From assembly GCF_030053835.1 (NCBI RefSeq), contig NZ_CP125655.1, positions 682,001-746,000 of the forward strand: a DNA stretch of 64,000 nt. The letters run 5' to 3'. The notes beneath the pieces were generated by a model that saw only the letters and a list, made by a program, of their open reading frames with translations, was not told the DNA's origin and did no database searches. The position numbers and the translations under genes are program-made. The stretch comes from Cellulomonas sp. ES6. GTDB lineage: Bacteria; Actinomycetota; Actinomycetes; Actinomycetales; Cellulomonadaceae. This document shows positions 9,840 to 18,074 of the stretch, in pieces; within the stretch, counting starts at the first letter, position 1, and every line of letters begins with the position of its first letter.

Positions 9840-10610
9840 ATGCGCCGCGACACCGCCGTCGACCCCTCGGGGGCGGCTCGCTCCCCCGCGGGCGCACGGA
9901 CCGCCGACCGCCCGGGCGCACCCTCGGCCCAGCGGGGGCCCGGCGCACCCGCCCCGGGCCGCCGGCCCCCGGGGCCGCCGCCGCTGCGCCTCACGCGCCG
10001 CGGCCTCGTCGTGCTGGGCGTGCTGGCGCTGGCGGTCGTCGGCCTGGTGGTCGCCCTCGTGGTCGCGGTCGTGCGGATCGCGGGCGGCAGCGAGCCCGCC
10101 CCGCCGGCCGCGGTGGTCGCGCCGTCGTGCGTGCCGGACCAGACCGAGTCGCTCAACTGCTGGCCGGCCGTCGACGAGGGCGACGACCCGAGCCTGGAGG
10201 TCTCGCCCTGGGTGACCGGCCGCCTGCTGGCGGGCGACGTGCGGACCGTCCTGGACCACGTCGCGCAGCGGTTCGACGCCGAGGTGGAACCCGTCGACGT
10301 GGCGAGCTCGTGGGGCTGGGCCTACCGGCCCGTGCGGGGCGAGGACGGCGAGGAGGACCGGCTGTCGAACCACGCCTCCGGGACGTCCATCGACCTGAAC
10401 GCCACGGAGCACCCGCTCGGCGCCACCGGCACGTTCACCGCGGAGCAGGTCGAGGCGATCCGGTCGATCCTCGCGGAGGTCGCGCCCGTCGTCGCGTGGG
10501 GCGGGGACTTCGACGGGCGGGTCGACGAGATGCACTTCGAGATCGTGGGCGACGCCGAGGCGGTCGCCGAGGTGGCCGCGCGGCTGACCGGCGCGGCCCC
10601 GGAGGGCTGA
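9840..10610 (+). CDS. Membrane-anchored M15-family D-Ala-D-Ala carboxypeptidase-like protein
   Basis: A 256-residue protein. A Pro/Gly/Arg-rich cytoplasmic stretch of about 55 residues precedes one membrane helix ([20 protein letters not shown]), then an extracytoplasmic domain. The zinc ligands of the VanY/M15 peptidase fold are visible: [12 protein letters not shown] (His and Asp) and DEMHFEI (His), with general-base Glu in the loop before. Such enzymes trim the terminal D-Ala of peptidoglycan stem peptides or act as related cell-wall peptidases. It is transcribed alone. Two cysteines flanking the helix-proximal region ([13 protein letters not shown]) probably form a disulfide. Confidence 0.85.
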   Translation: MRRDTAVDPSGAARSPAGARTADRPGAPSAQRGPGAPAPGRRPPGPPPLRLTRRGLVVLGVLALAVVGLVVALVVAVVRIAGGSEPAPPAAVVAPSCVPDQTESLNCWPAVDEGDDPSLEVSPWVTGRLLAGDVRTVLDHVAQRFDAEVEPVDVASSWGWAYRPVRGEDGEEDRLSNHASGTSIDLNATEHPLGATGTFTAEQVEAIRSILAEVAPVVAWGGDFDGRVDEMHFEIVGDAEAVAEVAARLTGAAPEG

Positions 10611-10656
10611 GCCGCCGGCGGGACGCGCGCGACCCGTCGGCGTCCCCGCTGCCGGG

Positions 10657-10833
10657 TCAGGACCGCTCGCGGCGGTCCTCCTCGTCCCACGCCTCGGAGC
10701 GGGCGCGCGCCTTCTCGAGCGCGTGCTGCGCGGCGTCGCGCGTCGGGTAGGGGCCCATGAGGTGCGCCCACGTCGACTGCTTGCCCTGCTCGACCTGGCC
10801 GGTCTGGGTGTTGTAGTAGAACTCGTCGGCCAC
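10657..10833 (-). CDS. Small SPOR-domain-like protein
   Basis: A 58-residue soluble protein beginning [20 protein letters not shown] and ending in a charged helix ([20 protein letters not shown]). Very similar short proteins, annotated as SPOR-domain-containing, are common in actinobacteria next to map. The GTG start at 10833 has a good GGGAGG ribosome binding site 7 nt upstream. The protein is divergent from map. There is no signal peptide, so the peptidoglycan-binding role of true SPOR domains is doubtful here. Confidence 0.8.
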   Translation of the reverse strand: MADEFYYNTQTGQVEQGKQSTWAHLMGPYPTRDAAQHALEKARARSEAWDEEDRRERS

Positions 10834-10886
10834 GGCGGCCTCCCTCGGTGCGCGGGCCCGCGGTCGGCGTGCGGGCCGTCGCTTCG

Positions 10887-10892
10887 TAGACT
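10887..10892 (+). promoter_or_regulatory. -10 box, leaderless promoter of map
   Basis: TAGACT, 7-nt spacer, ATG at 10900; no Shine-Dalgarno. Confidence 0.5.
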
Positions 10893-10899
10893 GCCAGGC

Positions 10900-11772
10900 A
10901 TGACGTCCGTCCACGCGCCGAGGCCGGCGCTCGTCCCGGGCCGCGTCGGCCCGCGGCGCCCGGTCCCCGCGTCCCTCCCGCGCCCCGAGTACGTCGACCG
11001 CCCGGCCCCCGAGCCCTACACGGGCAGCGACGTCGTCGCCCCGGAGGTCGTCGAGAGGATCCGGGTGGCCGCCCGCATCGCGGCGCAGGCGCTCGCCGAG
11101 GTCGGCCGGCACGTCGCCCCCGGCGTCACGACGGACGAGCTCGACCGCGTCGGGCACGAGTTCCTGCTCGACCACCACGCCTACCCGTCGACGCTCGGCT
11201 ACCGCGGCTTCCCGAAGTCGCTGTGCACCTCGGTGAACGAGGTCATCTGCCACGGCATCCCCGACTCGACCGTCCTCGAGGACGGCGACATCGTCAACGT
11301 CGACATCACCGCGTACACCGGCGGGGTGCACGGGGACAACAACGCGACGTTCCTGGTCGGGGACGTCGACGAGGAGTCGCGGCTGCTGGTCGAGCGCACG
11401 CAGGAGGCCCTGGCCCGGGCGATCAAGGCCGTCCGCCCCGGGCGCGAGGTCAACGTCATCGGCCGCGTCATCGAGAAGTACGCGGCCCGCTTCGGGTACG
11501 GGGTGGTGCGCGACTACACCGGGCACGGCGTCGGCGAGGCGTTCCACTCCGGGCTGGTCATCCCGCACTACGACGCCGCCCCGCAGTACGACCGGGTCAT
11601 CGAGCCCGGGATGGTCTTCACCATCGAGCCGATGCTCAACCTCGGCACCCCCGACTGGACGACGTGGGACGACGGGTGGACGGTGGTCACCGCCGACCTG
11701 CGCCGCAGCGCCCAGTTCGAGCACACCCTGCTGGTCACCGACACCGGAGCGGAGATCCTCACACTCCCATGA
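10900..11772 (+). CDS. map: Type I methionyl aminopeptidase
   Basis: A 290-residue pita-bread-fold metalloprotease that removes the initiator methionine from new proteins. The five metal ligands are visible: [12 protein letters not shown] (Asp), [11 protein letters not shown] (Asp), [11 protein letters not shown] (His), FTIEPML (Glu) and the C-terminal [10 protein letters not shown] (Glu). The N-terminal 45-residue extension with several Pro ([17 protein letters not shown]) is the SH3-ligand-like extension typical of actinobacterial MapB rather than MapA. The stop overlaps the start of ppgK (ATGA), which implies cotranscription. Confidence 0.95.
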   Translation: MTSVHAPRPALVPGRVGPRRPVPASLPRPEYVDRPAPEPYTGSDVVAPEVVERIRVAARIAAQALAEVGRHVAPGVTTDELDRVGHEFLLDHHAYPSTLGYRGFPKSLCTSVNEVICHGIPDSTVLEDGDIVNVDITAYTGGVHGDNNATFLVGDVDEESRLLVERTQEALARAIKAVRPGREVNVIGRVIEKYAARFGYGVVRDYTGHGVGEAFHSGLVIPHYDAAPQYDRVIEPGMVFTIEPMLNLGTPDWTTWDDGWTVVTADLRRSAQFEHTLLVTDTGAEILTLP

Positions 11773-12566
11773 GCGCGCACACCTCCTCCCACGCCCCGAG
11801 GGCGTTCGGCATCGACATCGGCGGCTCGGGGATCAAGGGCGCCCCCGTCGACCTGACGACCGGCGAGTTCGCCGCCGACCGGGTCCGCATCCCCACCCCG
11901 CAGCCCGCGACCCCCGCCGCCGTGGCGGAGACGGTCGCCGAGCTGGTCGGCCGGTTCGACCTGCCGGACGACACCCCGGTCGGCGTGACGTTCCCGGCCG
12001 TCGTGCAGCACGGCGTCGCGCGGTCCGCCGCCAACGTCGACGTCTCGTGGATCGGCACGAACATCGAGCACGTGCTCGGCGAGGCCGTCGGCCGCCCGGT
12101 GCTCGCCGTGAACGACGCCGACGCCGCCGGGTACGCCGAGACGCTGTACGGCGCCGCGCGGTCCACGTCCGGCGTGACGTTCATCTGCACGCTCGGCACC
12201 GGCATCGGGACCGCGATGGTCGTGGACGGGGTGCTCGTGCCGAACCTCGAGCTGGGGCACCTCGAGATCGACGGGCACGACGCCGAGACCCGCGCCTCGG
12301 ACGCGGCGCGCGACCGCGAGGGCCTCGACTTCGAGCAGTGGGCCGAGCGGCTGCAGCGCTACTTCGGCGTCATCGAGGACCTGTTCTGGCCGGACCTCAT
12401 CGTCGTCGGCGGCGGCGTCAGCAAGCACCACGAGAAGTTCCTGCCGCTGCTGCACCTGCGCGCCCCGATCGTGCCCGCGCAGCTGCGCAACGCCGCCGGC
12501 ATCGTCGGTGCCGCGGCGCTCGCCTCCCGCGCCGCCCGGGCCGCGGCCGGCGCCGCCGCCTCCTGA
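11769..12566 (+). CDS. ppgK: Polyphosphate glucokinase (ROK family)
   Basis: A 265-residue ROK-fold sugar kinase using inorganic polyphosphate (and ATP) to phosphorylate glucose, an actinobacterial speciality. Motifs: the phosphate-binding [17 protein letters not shown] near residue 14, [11 protein letters not shown], the catalytic [20 protein letters not shown], and the PpgK-type loop [14 protein letters not shown] in place of the zinc-binding Cys cluster of other ROK proteins. The start overlaps the map stop by four bases. A strong hairpin 9 nt after the stop ends the operon. Confidence 0.93.
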   Translation: MSAHTSSHAPRAFGIDIGGSGIKGAPVDLTTGEFAADRVRIPTPQPATPAAVAETVAELVGRFDLPDDTPVGVTFPAVVQHGVARSAANVDVSWIGTNIEHVLGEAVGRPVLAVNDADAAGYAETLYGAARSTSGVTFICTLGTGIGTAMVVDGVLVPNLELGHLEIDGHDAETRASDAARDREGLDFEQWAERLQRYFGVIEDLFWPDLIVVGGGVSKHHEKFLPLLHLRAPIVPAQLRNAAGIVGAAALASRAARAAAGAAAS

Positions 12567-12574
12567 GCCACCCG

Positions 12575-12607
12575 CCCCGGCCCCCGCACCACGTGCGCGG
12601 GCCGGGG
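12575..12607 (+). terminator. Rho-independent-like hairpin after ppgK
   Basis: Arms 12575-12589 and 12593-12607 pair over 15 bp with one mismatch around a 3-nt loop, directly after the ppgK stop. There is no T run, as is usual in high-GC actinobacteria. Confidence 0.6.
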
Positions 12608-12615
12608 CCCGGCCG

Positions 12616-12621
12616 TACCGT
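12616..12621 (+). promoter_or_regulatory. -10 box, leaderless promoter of the VOC-protein gene
   Basis: TACCGT, 6-nt spacer, ATG at 12628; no Shine-Dalgarno. It lies directly after the ppgK terminator. Confidence 0.45.
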
Positions 12622-12627
12622 CCCCGC

Positions 12628-13053
12628 ATGGGACTCGTGGTGAGCCAGCTCTGCATCGACGCGCGCGACCCGGTCGCCCTCGCCCGCTGGTGGCAGCAGG
12701 TGCTGGGCTGGCGCGTCGACGAGGACGAGGACGAGGTGGCGCTGGAGCCGCCGGACGCCGCCACCCCGGCGTGGCTGTTCCTCCGCGTCCCCGAGGACAA
12801 GCAGGTCAAGAACCGGCTGCACGTCGACCTGCGGCCGCCGGACGGCTCCGACCAGGCCACCGAGCTGGACCGCCTGCTGCGCCTCGGTGCCGTCCCGGTC
12901 GACGTCGGTCAGGGCCCCGACGTCACCTGGCACGTGCTCGCCGACCCGGAGGGCAACGAGTTCTGCCTGCTGCGCAGCACGCCGTCACAGCTCGCCGCGC
13001 TGCTCGCCGCGGAGGACGCCGCTCGGGATGCGGGCGGAGCGGACCCGGCTTAA
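12628..13053 (+). CDS. VOC/glyoxalase-like domain protein
   Basis: A 141-residue protein with the vicinal-oxygen-chelate beta-alpha-beta-beta-beta pattern: [22 protein letters not shown] at the start, [10 protein letters not shown] in the middle and [13 protein letters not shown] at the end. This belongs to the glyoxalase_6-like subgroup common in actinobacteria, whose substrates are mostly unknown. No signal peptide is present. It may act on a small metabolite or bind an antibiotic; neither can be decided here. Confidence 0.85.
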   Translation: MGLVVSQLCIDARDPVALARWWQQVLGWRVDEDEDEVALEPPDAATPAWLFLRVPEDKQVKNRLHVDLRPPDGSDQATELDRLLRLGAVPVDVGQGPDVTWHVLADPEGNEFCLLRSTPSQLAALLAAEDAARDAGGADPA

Positions 13054-13092
13054 CGTCGAAGGGCCAGGTCACCGCAGCGCAAGGAGGATCTC

Positions 13093-13266
13093 ATGGGACT
13101 CGACGACAAGATCGCGAACGCCGCGGAGAAGGTGTCCGGCAAGGCCAAGGAGGCCGCCGGCCGCGCGAGCGACGACGAGCGTCTCGAGGCCGAGGGCCGG
13201 ACCGACCAGTCGAAGGCGGACCTCAAGGACGCCGGCGAGAAGGTCAAGGACGCCTTCAAGCACTGA
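13093..13266 (+). CDS. CsbD family stress-response protein
   Basis: A 57-residue, highly charged protein beginning MGLDDKIANAAEKVSGKAKE and rich in Lys, Ala, Glu and Asp, the CsbD pattern. CsbD-like proteins are small, abundant, general-stress-induced and of unknown mechanism. A strong AAGGAGG ribosome binding site lies 5-6 nt before the ATG, in contrast to the leaderless neighbours. A hairpin follows the stop by 17 nt. Confidence 0.9.
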   Translation: MGLDDKIANAAEKVSGKAKEAAGRASDDERLEAEGRTDQSKADLKDAGEKVKDAFKH

Positions 13267-13283
13267 CCCCCGCGCCGTGACAG

Positions 13284-13315
13284 GTGCCCCGCCCCGGTCC
13301 CCGGGCGCGGGGCAC
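13284..13315 (+). terminator. Hairpin terminator after csbD-like gene
   Basis: GTGCCCCGC (13284-13292) pairs with GCGGGGCAC (13307-13315), with three further pairs after a bulge. It lies 17 nt past the CsbD stop. Confidence 0.5.
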
Positions 13316-13342
13316 CGTCGTACCCGGCCCGCGGCCCGGGAC

Positions 13343-13675
13343 TCAGACCGGGTCGTCGCGCAGAGCGGCGGGGCGCACCGGCGTGCGGAACCGCGGGGCG
13401 CCGTCCTCGCTCGGCTCCGGCGTCCACCGCCCCGTCGCGCTGAGCCCGACGACGTCGAGGTGCACCTGGGCGATGTCCTCCAGCGGGAGCGGGTAGTTCG
13501 GCGCCGAGGTGCGGCTCTCCGCGAGCGGCACGTCGTCCTCCGCGAGCAGCGTCAGGGTCCACGTCACGGCGTCCGCGCCGGCGTGCACGGGCGAGTGCAC
13601 CAGCAGGTGCCGTGCGCGGCCCGCCTCGGGTCCGCTCAGTGCCGCGATGCGCGGCAGCCGCCGTCCGGTCGTCAT
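13343..13675 (-). CDS. Hypothetical protein
   Basis: A 110-residue soluble protein (MTTGRRLPRIAALSGPEAG...). The middle segment LLVHSPVHAGADAVTWTLTLL and HLDVVGLSATGRWTPEP look beta-rich. There is no signal peptide, membrane helix or cysteine. ATG at 13675 was chosen because a purine-rich AGGGGGC lies 7 nt upstream. It is not a family I recognise. It is convergent with the CsbD gene and on the same strand as the downstream acetyltransferase gene, which lies 133 bp further upstream. Confidence 0.6.
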   Translation of the reverse strand: MTTGRRLPRIAALSGPEAGRARHLLVHSPVHAGADAVTWTLTLLAEDDVPLAESRTSAPNYPLPLEDIAQVHLDVVGLSATGRWTPEPSEDGAPRFRTPVRPAALRDDPV

Positions 13676-13808
13676 CGGTGCCCCCTGCTCGCTCGAGGCC
13701 CGGGATTCTCCAGCCCGGTCCAGGGTGGGTCCCGCTGCGGCGCGCCGCCGGGACCTCCGTCCCTGGTGCACCCGCCGGACGGGTGGGTGGGCGGGCGCCG
13801 ACCTCGCG

Positions 13809-14330
13809 CTACAGCCGCTTCTCGAGCAGCAGCACGTCCCGCCACTGCCCCGCCAGCGGCCCGTGGGACATCAGCCCGAGCCGCTCGCGCCGCCCGACGA
13901 CGCGGAACCCGGCGGCCTCGTGGAGAGCGAGGCTCGCGGCGTTCTCGGGGAACACGCCGGACTGCGCGGTCCAGACCCCGGCCGCCGCCGCGGCCTGCAG
14001 CAGCGCGTCCATCAGCAGCCTCCCGACGCCGCGCCCGCGGGCCGCCGACGCGACGTACAGCGAGACCTCCACGACTCCCGCGTAGACGCACCGCCCGGAC
14101 ACGGGGCTCGCGGCCACCCAGCCCAGGACGGACCCGGAGTCGTCGACGGCGACCAGGCGGAGGTCCTCCCGGTGGCCCGTGTCGAACTCCTCCCACGTCG
14201 GGGGCTCCGCCTGGAACGTCGCGTGACCCGTCGCAATCCCCTCGGCGAACACCGCCAGCACGGCGTCGGCGTGGTCGCCGGTCATCGGCTCGACGTGCAC
14301 GGTCGCAGCGAGGTGGGTGGCGTTGCCCAT
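13809..14330 (-). CDS. GNAT family N-acetyltransferase (phosphinothricin acetyltransferase-like)
   Basis: A 173-residue GNAT protein. The acetyl-CoA-binding motif is VEVSLYVASAARGRGVGRLL near residues 91-110, preceded by VLGWVAASPVSGRCVYAGV and followed by NAASLALHEAAGFRVVGRR, the order seen in the phosphinothricin/methionine-sulfoximine acetyltransferase subfamily. These enzymes acetylate amino groups of small amino-acid analogues. The ATG at 14330 was chosen from the conserved N-terminal strand; an upstream GGAGG-like sequence is nearby. Physiological substrate unknown. Confidence 0.88.
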   Translation of the reverse strand: MGNATHLAATVHVEPMTGDHADAVLAVFAEGIATGHATFQAEPPTWEEFDTGHREDLRLVAVDDSGSVLGWVAASPVSGRCVYAGVVEVSLYVASAARGRGVGRLLMDALLQAAAAAGVWTAQSGVFPENAASLALHEAAGFRVVGRRERLGLMSHGPLAGQWRDVLLLEKRL

Positions 14331-14441
14331 GCGGTCCTCCGGTCGTGGTCGTGGCGCGTCCCCATGGTGCCACCGGAGTTCACCCGCACGCCGACGGCGC
14401 CCCGCCGTGCCGCCCCGGACCGCGTGCCGGACACTGCCGCC

Positions 14442-14744
14442 GTGGACCTCGCGCAGACCGTGCCGGGCGGGCTGTCCCTGCTCCGCGCCGCCGTCCCCCT
14501 GCTGAACGCGCTGCCCGTGCCTCCCGGCGAGCACCACGACGTCGACCGGCCCGTCCCCGTGACCGTGACGCTGCGCTGGGCGACCGGGGCAGAGCGGCTC
14601 GACACGGTCGCCGTGGAGTGGACGCGGACGCTGGTGCGGGTGCGGATCGCCGACCTGCGCGTGATGACGGGGGCGGTGTGGGTGCCGGCCTCGGACGTGC
14701 GGCGGCGGGCGTGCGCGGGAGGGCGCGGCTCACGCGCGGGCTGA
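14442..14744 (+). CDS. Hypothetical protein, probable short coding gene
   Basis: A 100-residue protein from GTG 14442 (DLAQTVPGGLSLLRAAVPLL...) or 126 residues from ATG 14364. Almost every codon from 14442 ends in G or C, which supports real coding. The core PVPVTVTLRWATGAERLDTV and VRVRIADLRVM suggests a small beta-rich fold. No known family is recognised. The stop codon lies inside the first copy of a 31-bp tandem repeat that runs past the end of the gene. Confidence 0.5.
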   Translation: MDLAQTVPGGLSLLRAAVPLLNALPVPPGEHHDVDRPVPVTVTLRWATGAERLDTVAVEWTRTLVRVRIADLRVMTGAVWVPASDVRRRACAGGRGSRAG

Positions 14745-14848
14745 GGCCGGCGGGTGCGGCTCACGCGCGGGCCCAGGCCGGCGGGCGCGGCTCACGCACC
14801 GGCCGAGGCGCATGGGTGCGGCTCACGCGCGGGCCGGCCGCGGCCACT
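14725..14848. repeat. 31-bp tandem repeat, four copies
   Basis: Copies begin at 14725, 14756, 14787 and 14818, each starting GCGGCTCACGC. Copies 1 and 2 are nearly identical, copy 3 is diverged and copy 4 is partial. The unit length is not a multiple of three. The array starts in the last codons of the upstream gene and fills most of the space to the next gene. Confidence 0.85.
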
Positions 14849-14879
14849 GCTCAGCGCGCCGGCCGGGCGTCGGCCCCGC

Positions 14880-15107
14880 TCAGGACAGGCGTTCCAGCGT
14901 CACGGCCGCGTGGTGCTCGCGCGGCGAGCCCGGACGGGCGCCCCACGACAGCACCCCGCGCTCGACGGCTCCCACGGTGTCCGGCACGGCGCCCTCGTAG
15001 CGCGCGCTCGGGTCGTGGGCGAGCCGCTCCGCGAGCTCCGCGACGCCACGGGCGTCCGCCGCCTCGTCCGCCGCGATCCGGGTCATCCGGAAGAGTGTGT
15101 CGGTCAT
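14880..15107 (-). CDS. Small hypothetical protein
   Basis: A 75-residue protein (MTDTLFRMTRIAADEAADARG...). The first half is helical and acidic; the second half GAVERGVLSWGARPGSPREH resembles the middle of small actinobacterial proteins of unknown function. The ATG at 15107 has a good AAGGAG ribosome binding site 6 nt upstream. It has no membrane segment and is divergent from the CAP-domain gene. Confidence 0.65.
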   Translation of the reverse strand: MTDTLFRMTRIAADEAADARGVAELAERLAHDPSARYEGAVPDTVGAVERGVLSWGARPGSPREHHAAVTLERLS

Positions 15108-15279
15108 CACAGCTCCTTCGTCGGGCCGGTCAGCCCAGGCTACGATCCGGGCGGGCCGGCCGCTCGGTGGCAGCCCCCGCCGGGCGCACCACACCGGCAC
15201 GTCCCACCGCACCGCCCCAGCAGACCCCGACCGCCGGCGACCGCCCGGTCGTGCGACCGCCGTCCCGGGAGGACCCCCG

Positions 15280-15789
15280 TTGCGCCAGCGCCTGCGGCTC
15301 ACCAGCACCCTCGCCCTCGCGGGCCTGCTCGCGGCCACCGGCCCCGCGGCCGCCCTGCCCGCGGTCGCCGCCACGGCCCCGGCGGTGACGGCCGTGCCCG
15401 CCGCGACGAAGCCCCCCGTCACCAACGCCGACGCGTCCGAGAAGACCATCCTCCAGCGCACCAACGCGCTGCGCTCCGGAGCCGGCAAGCGCCCGCTGGT
15501 CCGCAGCGCGAAGATGGACGCCGTGGCCGCCGCGTGGGCCACCCGCATGGCGACCACGGGCGACTTCCGCCACAACCCGAGCTTCTCCCGGCAGATCCCG
15601 TCCGGCTGGCGCATGGCGGGCGAGAACATCGCGATGAACTCCACGAGCGGCGTCACCCTCTACACGCAGTGGAAGAACTCCGCACCGCACCGCGCGAACA
15701 TGCTCAACGCGTCGTACAACCGCATCGGCATCGGCGCGGTGAAGGTCGGCAACCGGTACTACGGCGTGCAGGTGTTCGGGGCGTACTGA
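15280..15789 (+). CDS. Secreted CAP (SCP/PR1)-domain protein
   Basis: A 169-residue protein. I chose the TTG at 15280 because GGGAGGA lies 6 nt upstream and the product then starts with a typical Sec signal peptide (LRQRLRLTSTLALAGLLAAT, cleavage near Ala-Leu-Pro-Ala). The mature domain shows the CAP fold: ILQRTNALRSGAGKRPL, ATRMATTGDFRHNPSF (His) and GENIAMNST, ending GVQVFGAY. CAP proteins are extracellular, of varied function (lipid binding, protease-like, cell-wall). It is convergent with the GAF gene through a shared hairpin. Confidence 0.88.
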   Translation: MRQRLRLTSTLALAGLLAATGPAAALPAVAATAPAVTAVPAATKPPVTNADASEKTILQRTNALRSGAGKRPLVRSAKMDAVAAAWATRMATTGDFRHNPSFSRQIPSGWRMAGENIAMNSTSGVTLYTQWKNSAPHRANMLNASYNRIGIGAVKVGNRYYGVQVFGAY

Positions 15790-15801
15790 CGTCGCCGCCG
15801 T

Positions 15802-15837
15802 CCGGGACGCCGCACCGGGCGTCCCCGGGCGTCCCGG
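15802..15837. terminator. Shared hairpin between convergent CAP and GAF genes
   Basis: CCGGGACGCC (15802-15811) pairs perfectly with GGCGTCCCGG (15828-15837) around a 16-nt loop. It sits between the convergent stops and can serve both. Confidence 0.55.
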
Positions 15838-16326
15838 TCAGGGCAGGCGGTCGGGCTCCTGCACCGGGAGCACGAGGCCCCGGGTCCGCACGGCCTCCGC
15901 GATCTCCTGGGCGAACCGGTCCATCGCGACCAGCGTGTCCCGGTCCCACGGGTCGACGACGTCCGCGTACAGGTTCAGCGCGAGCGTCGAGTCGGCGTCG
16001 ACCTGCGCCGGCAGCGCCGCCGCCGACCGGAAGCCCCGCTCGAGCGCGACCGTCCGCCACGCCGGCCAGCGCTCGTCCGCGGCGATGTCCAGCACCAGCT
16101 CCCCGCGCAGCTGCTGCAGGGCCGACACGCAGGGCCCGTCGGCCTCCTCGACCTCCACCCGGTCACACTCCGCGGCCCGCTCGCCGCTGCTCGCGACGTA
16201 CTGCAGCAGGTCGCGCTGGCGCAGGATGATGCTGCACTCGGTCGGCACCCCGACACGCTCCGCGGCCTGGCGGGCGAACGCGTCCAGGAACGCGAACGTC
16301 TCGTCGCGGTCGTCCATCTCGGGCAC
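15838..16326 (-). CDS. GAF-domain protein
   Basis: A 162-residue protein made almost entirely of one GAF domain: RQAAERVGVPTECSIILRQR, then ADGPCVSALQQLRGELVLDI, AWRTVALERGFRSAAALP and LNLYADVVDPWDRDTL. The pattern is that of GAF-ANTAR regulators, but no ANTAR or output domain follows, so it is a stand-alone sensor. The start is probably GTG 16326, with GGAGG six bases upstream; ATG 16317 is the alternative. The ligand is unknown. Confidence 0.85.
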   Translation of the reverse strand: MPEMDDRDETFAFLDAFARQAAERVGVPTECSIILRQRDLLQYVASSGERAAECDRVEVEEADGPCVSALQQLRGELVLDIAADERWPAWRTVALERGFRSAAALPAQVDADSTLALNLYADVVDPWDRDTLVAMDRFAQEIAEAVRTRGLVLPVQEPDRLP

Positions 16327-16526
16327 GGGGCACCTCCAGTCGGGGAGAGGAGTCTCCCACGGCTGCGGAGGGCCGGATGACACGGTCGGCGGCGACGCGG
16401 CGACACCACGCCCTCCCGCGCCGTCGCCGCCCGCGCCCGCGCCCGGGCGCGGGCGGACGTGCGAGGCGACGACGGCGCTCCCTGGGACGGGGGGCCGCCC
16501 GCGCAGCGCCGCGGACGGTCGGCCGG

Positions 16527-16703
16527 TCAGCGCCGCGACAACGCCGCCGTCGCGACCAGGACGATGCCGACGGGAACCGCGAGCGCCGCTGCCACAAGGC
16601 CGACGACGAGCGTGATCGTCGGGGCCACCGCCCACCCGATCGCGAGCAGCAGCACGACCACGAGGGTGATCGCCCACGGTCGTCCCGTGCCTCGCCGCTC
16701 CAT
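16527..16703 (-). CDS. Small two-helix membrane protein
   Basis: A 58-residue protein: MERRGTGRPW, a first helix around AITLVVVLLLAIGWAV, a short turn (APT), a second helix around GLVVGL-type residues to ALAVPVGIVLVATAAL, and the tail SRR. Third codon positions are mostly G/C, and the start ATG at 16703 follows a weak GGCGGG. The flanks (16327-16526 and 16704-16819) hold no other coding signal. No family is recognised. Confidence 0.6.
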   Translation of the reverse strand: MERRGTGRPWAITLVVVLLLAIGWAVAPTITLVVGLVAAALAVPVGIVLVATAALSRR

Positions 16704-16819
16704 CCCGCCATCGTCGCAGAGTCGTCACGTGGGCGTGCGTGTTCCGGCGCGTCCGGTCGGGTTGAGCGCCGACCCGACGGCTGCCACGGTCGCCGCGCGG
16801 GTCGGCGACCGGACGGTGC

Positions 16820-17210
16820 GGATGAGCTGGCCGGTACGCCGGGTTCTGTCCCCGTGCGCGGTTGCCCCCGCACGGGTGGCGGCCATCCATCTACGACGCA
16901 CGTCGCCGTGCGCCTCCAGCGGCCTACCCGGGAGCTCGGGCGGGCAGCCCTCGAACGCTCCCTGTCTGGCCTTGCTCCGGGTGGGGTTTACCGAGCCGTG
17001 CCGGTCACCCGGCACGCTGGTGGTCTCTTACACCACCGTTTCACCCTTACCCCCTCACGGCCCGGAGGTCGTGCGGGGGCGGTCTGTTCTCTGTGGCACT
17101 GTCCCGCGGGTCACCCCGGGTGGGTGTTACCCACCACCCTGCCCTGTGGAGCCCGGACGTTCCTCGGCGAGCCTTCCGGCTCGACGCGGCCGCCTGGCCA
17201 GCTCATCCGC
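16820..17210 (-). ncRNA. rnpB: RNase P RNA component, bacterial type A
   Basis: On the minus strand the RNA begins and ends with complementary GCGGATGAGCTGGCC/GGCCAGCTCATCCGC (helix P1). The universally conserved core is present: GAGGAACGTCCGGGCTCC near the 5' end, ACAGAGAACAGACCGCC, GTAAGGGTGAAACGGTG, AGAGACCACC, and ACAGAACCCGGCGTACCGGC near the 3' end. RNase P RNA is the catalytic subunit that cuts the 5' leader from tRNA precursors. The length of about 390 nt is normal for actinobacteria. Ends are placed by the P1 pairing. Confidence 0.96.
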
Positions 17211-17251
17211 GGCCCCAGCCTACCCGGTCCGCGGACCCGCCGAGCGCCGCC

Positions 17252-17257
17252 TACAGT
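17252..17257 (+). promoter_or_regulatory. -10 box, leaderless promoter of yaaA
   Basis: TACAGT, 7-nt spacer, GTG at 17265; no ribosome binding site. Confidence 0.5.
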
Positions 17258-17264
17258 GCGGGGC

Positions 17265-18050
17265 GTGCTGATCCTCCTGCCGCCCTCCGAGGGCAAGACC
17301 GCTCCCGTGCGGGGCGACCGCCTGGACCTGTCCGCCCTGTCGGAGCCGGTGCTCACGCCGGTGCGGGAGCGGGTGCTGGACGCGCTGGTCGCGGTGAGCG
17401 CGCGGCCGGACGCGGCGGAGGTGCTGGGCGTGGGTGCGGGGATCGCGGACGAGGTCGCCCGCAACACCGCCCTGCGGGAGGCTCCGACGGCGGCGGCGAA
17501 GCGGGTGTACACCGGCGTGCTGTACGCGGCGGCGGGGCTGGACCGGCTGACGCCGGCGGCGCGGCGGCGCGCGGCCGCGTCGGTCGGGGTGGTGTCGGGG
17601 CTGTGGGGGCTGGTCGGCCCGGAGGACCCGATCCCGGCGTACCGGTTGTCGATGGGCGTCGACCTGCCCGGTGCCGGGCCGCTCGCGGCGACCTGGCGGG
17701 AGCCGCTTCGGGGGGTGCTGGACCCGCGCGCGGCGTCCGGGGAGCTGGTCGTGGACTGCCGGTCGGCGACCTACCTCGCGGCATGGCGGCCGGCACGGGA
17801 CGTGCACCGGACGTGGGTGCAGGTGCGGGTGCTGCGTGAGGTCGCGGGGCACCGCTCGGTGGTGTCGCACCACGCGAAGCACACCCGCGGGGTGCTGACC
17901 CGCCACCTGGTGACGCGCCGCGGGCGCGAGCCACGGACGGCCCAGGAGCTCGCCCGGGCGGCGTCCGAGCTGGTCGGGACCGAGCTGCTCGCGGTGGAGC
18001 TGGACGCGCCGGCGACGGGCGCGGCGACGCTGTCGCTCGTCGTCGCCTGA
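17265..18050 (+). CDS. yaaA: Peroxide stress protein YaaA (DUF328/UPF0246)
   Basis: A 261-residue protein. The start LILLPPSEGKT and the C-terminal SHHAKHTRGVLTRHLV stretch are signatures of the YaaA family, which in E. coli lowers free intracellular iron during peroxide stress and binds DNA. Other family marks are VYTGVLYAAAGLD and GLWGLVGPEDPIPAYRLSMG. It is cytoplasmic and monocistronic. The GTG start directly begins the conserved N-terminus, and a TACAGT box 7 nt upstream supports it. It is convergent with the histidine phosphatase gene. Confidence 0.93.
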   Translation: MLILLPPSEGKTAPVRGDRLDLSALSEPVLTPVRERVLDALVAVSARPDAAEVLGVGAGIADEVARNTALREAPTAAAKRVYTGVLYAAAGLDRLTPAARRRAAASVGVVSGLWGLVGPEDPIPAYRLSMGVDLPGAGPLAATWREPLRGVLDPRAASGELVVDCRSATYLAAWRPARDVHRTWVQVRVLREVAGHRSVVSHHAKHTRGVLTRHLVTRRGREPRTAQELARAASELVGTELLAVELDAPATGAATLSLVVA

Positions 18051-18074
18051 CGCGGCGCGCAGGGAGCGCCCGGC

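Noticed and set aside
14725..14848. CRISPR array
   Set aside because: The repeats are directly adjacent with no unique spacers and diverge along the array.
15108..15279. A cyclic-di-AMP riboswitch before the CAP-domain gene
   Set aside because: Such elements precede many actinobacterial cell-wall genes, but the conserved core is not visible here.
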